64,000 nucleotides of DNA, from the NCBI GenBank assembly GCA_003001795.1, contig PVNI01000002.1, positions 62,001 through 126,000 of the forward strand, given 5' to 3'. The translations under genes were made by a program, and so were the position numbers. The notes below the pieces were generated by a model, which worked only from the letters and a program-made list of their open reading frames with translations, was not told the origin of the DNA and made no database searches. Source of the DNA: Actinomadura viridilutea (GTDB lineage: Bacteria; Actinomycetota; Actinomycetes; Streptosporangiales; Streptosporangiaceae). Positions 61,231-64,000 of the stretch are shown piece after piece (positions within the stretch are counted from its first letter, which is position 1; every line of letters starts with the position of its first letter).

Positions 61231-63804
61231 TCAGCGGCCGCGGCGGCGCGGGTTGGCGTGCCGGGTCGGTTCGGCTGCGGCCGGGTCCTCCGGCCACGGG
61301 TGACGCGGGTAGCGGCCGCGCAGCTCCGCCCGTACGGCCCGGTACCCGTCGCGCCAGAACGAGGCCAGGTCGGCGGTGACGGCGGCGGGACGCCCGGCCG
61401 GGGACAGCAGGTGCACCACCACCGGGACGCGTCCCCCGGCCAGGCGGGGCGCGGCGTTCCAGCCGAACAGCTCCTGCAGCTTGACGGCCAGCACCGGACG
61501 TTCACCGGAGTAGTCCACGCGGATGCGGGACCCGGACGGCACCTCGATGCGCTCGGGCGCCAGCTCGTCGAGCCGCGCGGCGCACTCCCACGGCAGCAGG
61601 GCGCGCAGCGCGGCGGCGACGTCGATGCGGGCCAGGTCGGCGCGGCGCCGGGCCCCGGACTCGGCGATCCAACGCGCGGCGTGGTCGGCGAGGGCCTCGT
61701 CGTCCACCCGCGGCCACGGCTCGCCGAGGACGCGCCGGCAGAACGCCAGCCGTTCGCGCAGCGCCACGGCCGCGGGCGTCCAGGTGAGCAGATCCAGCCC
61801 TTCGGCGCGCAGCCCGTCCAGCAGCGCGGCGCGCACCCGCTCGGGATCGGGGTCGGGCAGCGGACGGACGGCCAGCTCGATCGCGCCGAGCCGTTCGACG
61901 CGGTGGGCGGCCACGTCGCCGTCCCGCCAGGCGACCTGTTCGACCTCGGCCAGCATCGGCGCGGCGGCGAGGCGGGCGACGTCCTCGTCGACGACGACGC
62001 CCAGCCGGACGCGCGCCGAGGCCGCCCCGGCGGGACGGTCGGCCACCGCCACGGCCAGCCACTCGGCGCGGGCCGCCGCCAGCGCCGACCCCTCGGCGAG
62101 GGCGGCGCCCGTGCCGGACGCCATCAGCCAGCCGCCGTCGGGCCGCGCCTTCGCCACGCGCTCGGGGAACGCCAGCGCGACCACCGTGCCCGCCACCGCG
62201 TCGTCGTACCCGGGCCCCGTCGGGTCGTCCGGGTTCGACAGGTCGGGCGAGGCCGAACGGAGGTCCGCGGGGAGGGCGTTCTCCAGGCGCCGCGCCTCGT
62301 CGCGCCAACGGGCGGCGTAGGCGTCGGGGGGCGGGCCGCCGCGGCGCAGCGTCCGCCACAGCGCGGTCAGGTCGTCGCCCGCGCCGCGGGGCGGCGGCTC
62401 GGACAGCAGCGCGACCACCTGCGCGGCGGCGCGTCCGCCGACCCGCGCGGCGCCGTCCACCAGGGCCCGGGCCAGCCTCGGGTGGACGCCGACGCGCACG
62501 AAGGCGCGCCCGCGTTCGGTGGCCCTGCCGTCGCCGTCCACCGCGCCGATGGCCCGCAGCGTGTCCCGCGCGGCGCGCATCGCGGCCCGCGGAGGGGCGT
62601 CCAGCAGCGCCAGGCCCGCCGCGTCCGGGTCCCCCCAGCAGGCGGCGTGCAGCGCGAAGCCGGTCAGGTCGGCCAGTTCGATCTCGGGGCGGGGGCGGGC
62701 GGGCAGCCGTTCGTGCTCTGCCTGGCTCCAGCAGCGGTAGACCGTGCCGGGGGCCTCGCGTCCGGCCCGTCCCGCGCGCTGCTCGGCAGCGGCGCGCGAG
62801 GCCCGCACGGTCGTCAGGCCGCCGAGGCCGCGCGCGTGATCGGTACGCGGTTCGCGCGCCAGCCCGGAGTCGACGACGACGCGCACGCCCGGCACGGTGA
62901 GGCTCGACTCGGCCACCGACGTCGCCAGCACCACCCGCCGCCGCTCCCCCGGGGCCAGCACGGCGTCCTGCGCCGCGGCGGGCGCCTGGCCGTGCACCTG
63001 CAGCACGTCCACGCCCACGTCGGACAGCAGCCCCGCCACCCGGGCGATCTCCCCCACGCCCGGCAGGAAGCACAGCACGTCGCCGTCGCGTTCGGCCAAG
63101 GCGCGCCGCACGGTGGCGGCGACGTGGGCCAGCAGCGCCGGGTCGACGCGCATGCCGTGCGGCGGCGCGGGCGGCCGCTCCGGCGCCGCCCAGATCACCT
63201 CCACCGGGTGCAGGGCCGCCTCGGATTCCACGACCGGCGCGGGCTCGCCGTCCGCGGCGCCCAGCAGATGCGCCCACGGCGCGGTGTCGGCGGTGGCGGA
63301 CGCGGCGACCAGCCGCAGCTCGGGGCGCAGCGCGGCGCGCACGTCGAGCAGGAACGCCGTCGCGGTGTCGGCGTCCAGGTGCCGCTCGTGGCACTCGTCC
63401 AGGATCACCGCGGCGACGTCGGCGAGCTCGGGCTCGTCGTGCAACCGCCGCAGCAGCACGCCCGTGGTCACCACCTCGACCCGCGAACCGGGGCGGTGCT
63501 CGCCGCGGACGCCGACGCCGACCCGTCCGCCGACCCGCTCGCCGAGCAGCCAGGCCATGCGGCGGGCGGCGGCGCGCGCGGCCAGCCGCCGCGGCTCCAC
63601 CACGACGACCTTCCCGCCGGGGTCGCCGGCGCCGTCGCCCGGCAGCAGGCCCGCCAGCGCGAGCGGGACGAGCGTCGTCTTGCCGGTGCCCGGCGGCGCC
63701 GCCAGCACGGCGACGCCGCGGTCGTCCAACACGGCGCGCAGCCCGGGCAGCGCGCGGCGCACGGGCAGGTCGGACAGGGCTGCTCGGAGGCGTTCGTCGG
63801 ACAC
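61231..63804 (-). CDS. hrpB: ATP-dependent helicase HrpB
   Basis: The product is 857 residues from a GTG start. DEAH-box motifs: I APPGTGKTT, Ia VVEPRRLAARAAARRM, II LDECHERHLD, III SATADT, V LATSVAESSLTVPGV, VI QRAGRAGREAPG. Helicase-associated and OB-like domains follow, ending with the HrpB C-terminal region (LLSPAGRPAAVTADLASFWRDGYRAVRAELRGRYPRHPWPEDP), which identifies HrpB rather than HrpA. RNA helicase activity is expected in the cytoplasm; the cellular role in actinobacteria is unclear. It converges on the TetR gene with 12 bp between stops. Confidence 0.94.
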   Translation of the reverse strand: MSDERLRAALSDLPVRRALPGLRAVLDDRGVAVLAAPPGTGKTTLVPLALAGLLPGDGAGDPGGKVVVVEPRRLAARAAARRMAWLLGERVGGRVGVGVRGEHRPGSRVEVVTTGVLLRRLHDEPELADVAAVILDECHERHLDADTATAFLLDVRAALRPELRLVAASATADTAPWAHLLGAADGEPAPVVESEAALHPVEVIWAAPERPPAPPHGMRVDPALLAHVAATVRRALAERDGDVLCFLPGVGEIARVAGLLSDVGVDVLQVHGQAPAAAQDAVLAPGERRRVVLATSVAESSLTVPGVRVVVDSGLAREPRTDHARGLGGLTTVRASRAAAEQRAGRAGREAPGTVYRCWSQAEHERLPARPRPEIELADLTGFALHAACWGDPDAAGLALLDAPPRAAMRAARDTLRAIGAVDGDGRATERGRAFVRVGVHPRLARALVDGAARVGGRAAAQVVALLSEPPPRGAGDDLTALWRTLRRGGPPPDAYAARWRDEARRLENALPADLRSASPDLSNPDDPTGPGYDDAVAGTVVALAFPERVAKARPDGGWLMASGTGAALAEGSALAAARAEWLAVAVADRPAGAASARVRLGVVVDEDVARLAAAPMLAEVEQVAWRDGDVAAHRVERLGAIELAVRPLPDPDPERVRAALLDGLRAEGLDLLTWTPAAVALRERLAFCRRVLGEPWPRVDDEALADHAARWIAESGARRRADLARIDVAAALRALLPWECAARLDELAPERIEVPSGSRIRVDYSGERPVLAVKLQELFGWNAAPRLAGGRVPVVVHLLSPAGRPAAVTADLASFWRDGYRAVRAELRGRYPRHPWPEDPAAAEPTRHANPRRRGR

Positions 63805-63827
63805 CGCTCCAGTGTGCCGGGCCGCGC

Positions 63828-63854
63828 GGGGCGGTCACGCCCCACGACCGCCCC
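63828..63854 (-). promoter_or_regulatory. Hairpin in the hrpB leader
   Basis: GGGGCGGTC and GACCGCCCC form a perfect 9-bp stem with a 9-nt loop, 24-50 bp upstream of the hrpB GTG. It could shape the 5' leader of the mRNA or belong to an upstream transcript's end. Confidence 0.35.
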
Positions 63855-63934
63855 GCCGTGTGAGAAATACCACGTAGAAAATACGGCGCGGGGTCTTGCG
63901 GTGATAGTTGCACCGCGCATTTCACCATTGCGGC

Positions 63935-63946
63935 TAGAACGTTCTA
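63935..63946. promoter_or_regulatory. 12-bp palindrome resembling a TetR-type operator
   Basis: TAGAACGTTCTA is a perfect palindrome in an A/T-richer stretch about 130 bp upstream of hrpB. Its AGAAC..GTTCT arms are like those bound by several TetR-family regulators. It may belong to hrpB or to a gene beyond the window edge. Confidence 0.4.
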
Positions 63947-64000
63947 AAGCCGCCGCCGAGAAGACGCGGCAGATATTCCGCGGCGGCGCCGTGACCAGGG

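Noticed and set aside
63935..63946. LexA/SOS box
   Set aside because: Actinobacterial SOS boxes have GAAC and GTTC separated by four bases; here they are directly adjacent.

Overview
This is a 64-kb window of very GC-rich DNA (strong G/C preference at third codon positions, GTG starts, many ATGA/GTGA stop-start overlaps). It carries a conservon (CvnA-D), a large ATP-binding LuxR regulator, GH78 secretion, PadR/TetR/LacI/DeoR regulators and a LutABC set. Together these point to a soil-type filamentous actinobacterium. A Thermomonosporaceae/Actinomadura-like or streptosporangial genus is my guess, but the sequence alone does not fix the genus. No rRNA, tRNA, CRISPR array, insertion sequence or phage gene was seen.

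Layout. Positions 1-4.7 kb hold mixed housekeeping genes: the end of a polysaccharide deacetylase, a Ppx/GppA phosphatase, a PH-domain membrane protein, a DedA protein behind a putative iron box, a ribokinase, a small unknown protein and an aldo/keto reductase. Positions 4.8-11.9 kb are sugar module A, read on the minus strand: rhamnulokinase-like kinase, lipoprotein binding protein, double ATPase, two permeases and a DeoR regulator, nearly all translationally coupled. A histidine phosphatase follows. Positions 13.5-19.7 kb are a compact lipid/acyl cluster: acyl carrier protein, two SGNH hydrolases, an NTF2-like protein, an acyl-CoA dehydrogenase and a fatty acyl-AMP ligase with an octapeptide-repeat insertion. 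A PadR regulator sits next to it. I recognise no described pathway with this exact gene set and consider it the most novel part of the window.

Positions 20.4-25.6 kb carry an RsbW-like ATP-binding protein, an unknown protein and a complete conservon (cvnABCD). Positions 25.9-45.4 kb are sugar module B, a nearly complete L-rhamnose regulon. The minus-strand arm encodes an ABC importer (ATPase, two permeases, binding protein), mutarotase RhaM, isomerase RhaI, a secreted GH78 alpha-L-rhamnosidase, a bifunctional rhamnulose-1-phosphate aldolase/lactaldehyde dehydrogenase and an extra fucose/arabinose-isomerase-like protein. The plus-strand arm encodes a LacI regulator, LutABC lactate oxidation and a second rhamnulokinase. 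Read together they would release rhamnose from glycosides outside the cell, import it, convert it through rhamnulose and rhamnulose-1-phosphate to DHAP and L-lactaldehyde, oxidise the latter to L-lactate and then to pyruvate. The two arms diverge from a region with two LacI-type operator candidates.

Positions 45.6-54.1 kb hold a cytochrome P450, a LAL-type LuxR regulator, an alpha/beta hydrolase with a Cys in the nucleophile position, and a GMC oxidoreductase with a CxxCxxCxxxC cluster. A 17-bp element (16/17 identical) lies upstream of both the P450 and the hydrolase/GMC pair. Positions 54.3-64 kb hold a CehA/McbA metallohydrolase, a DUF2269 membrane protein, a lipoprotein with YxYxxD repeats next to an ECF sigma factor and its zinc-type anti-sigma factor, an unknown protein, a TetR regulator and the helicase HrpB.

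Function calls rest on motifs and on remembered family patterns. No database search was possible. Promoters, operators and terminators are by-eye candidates.
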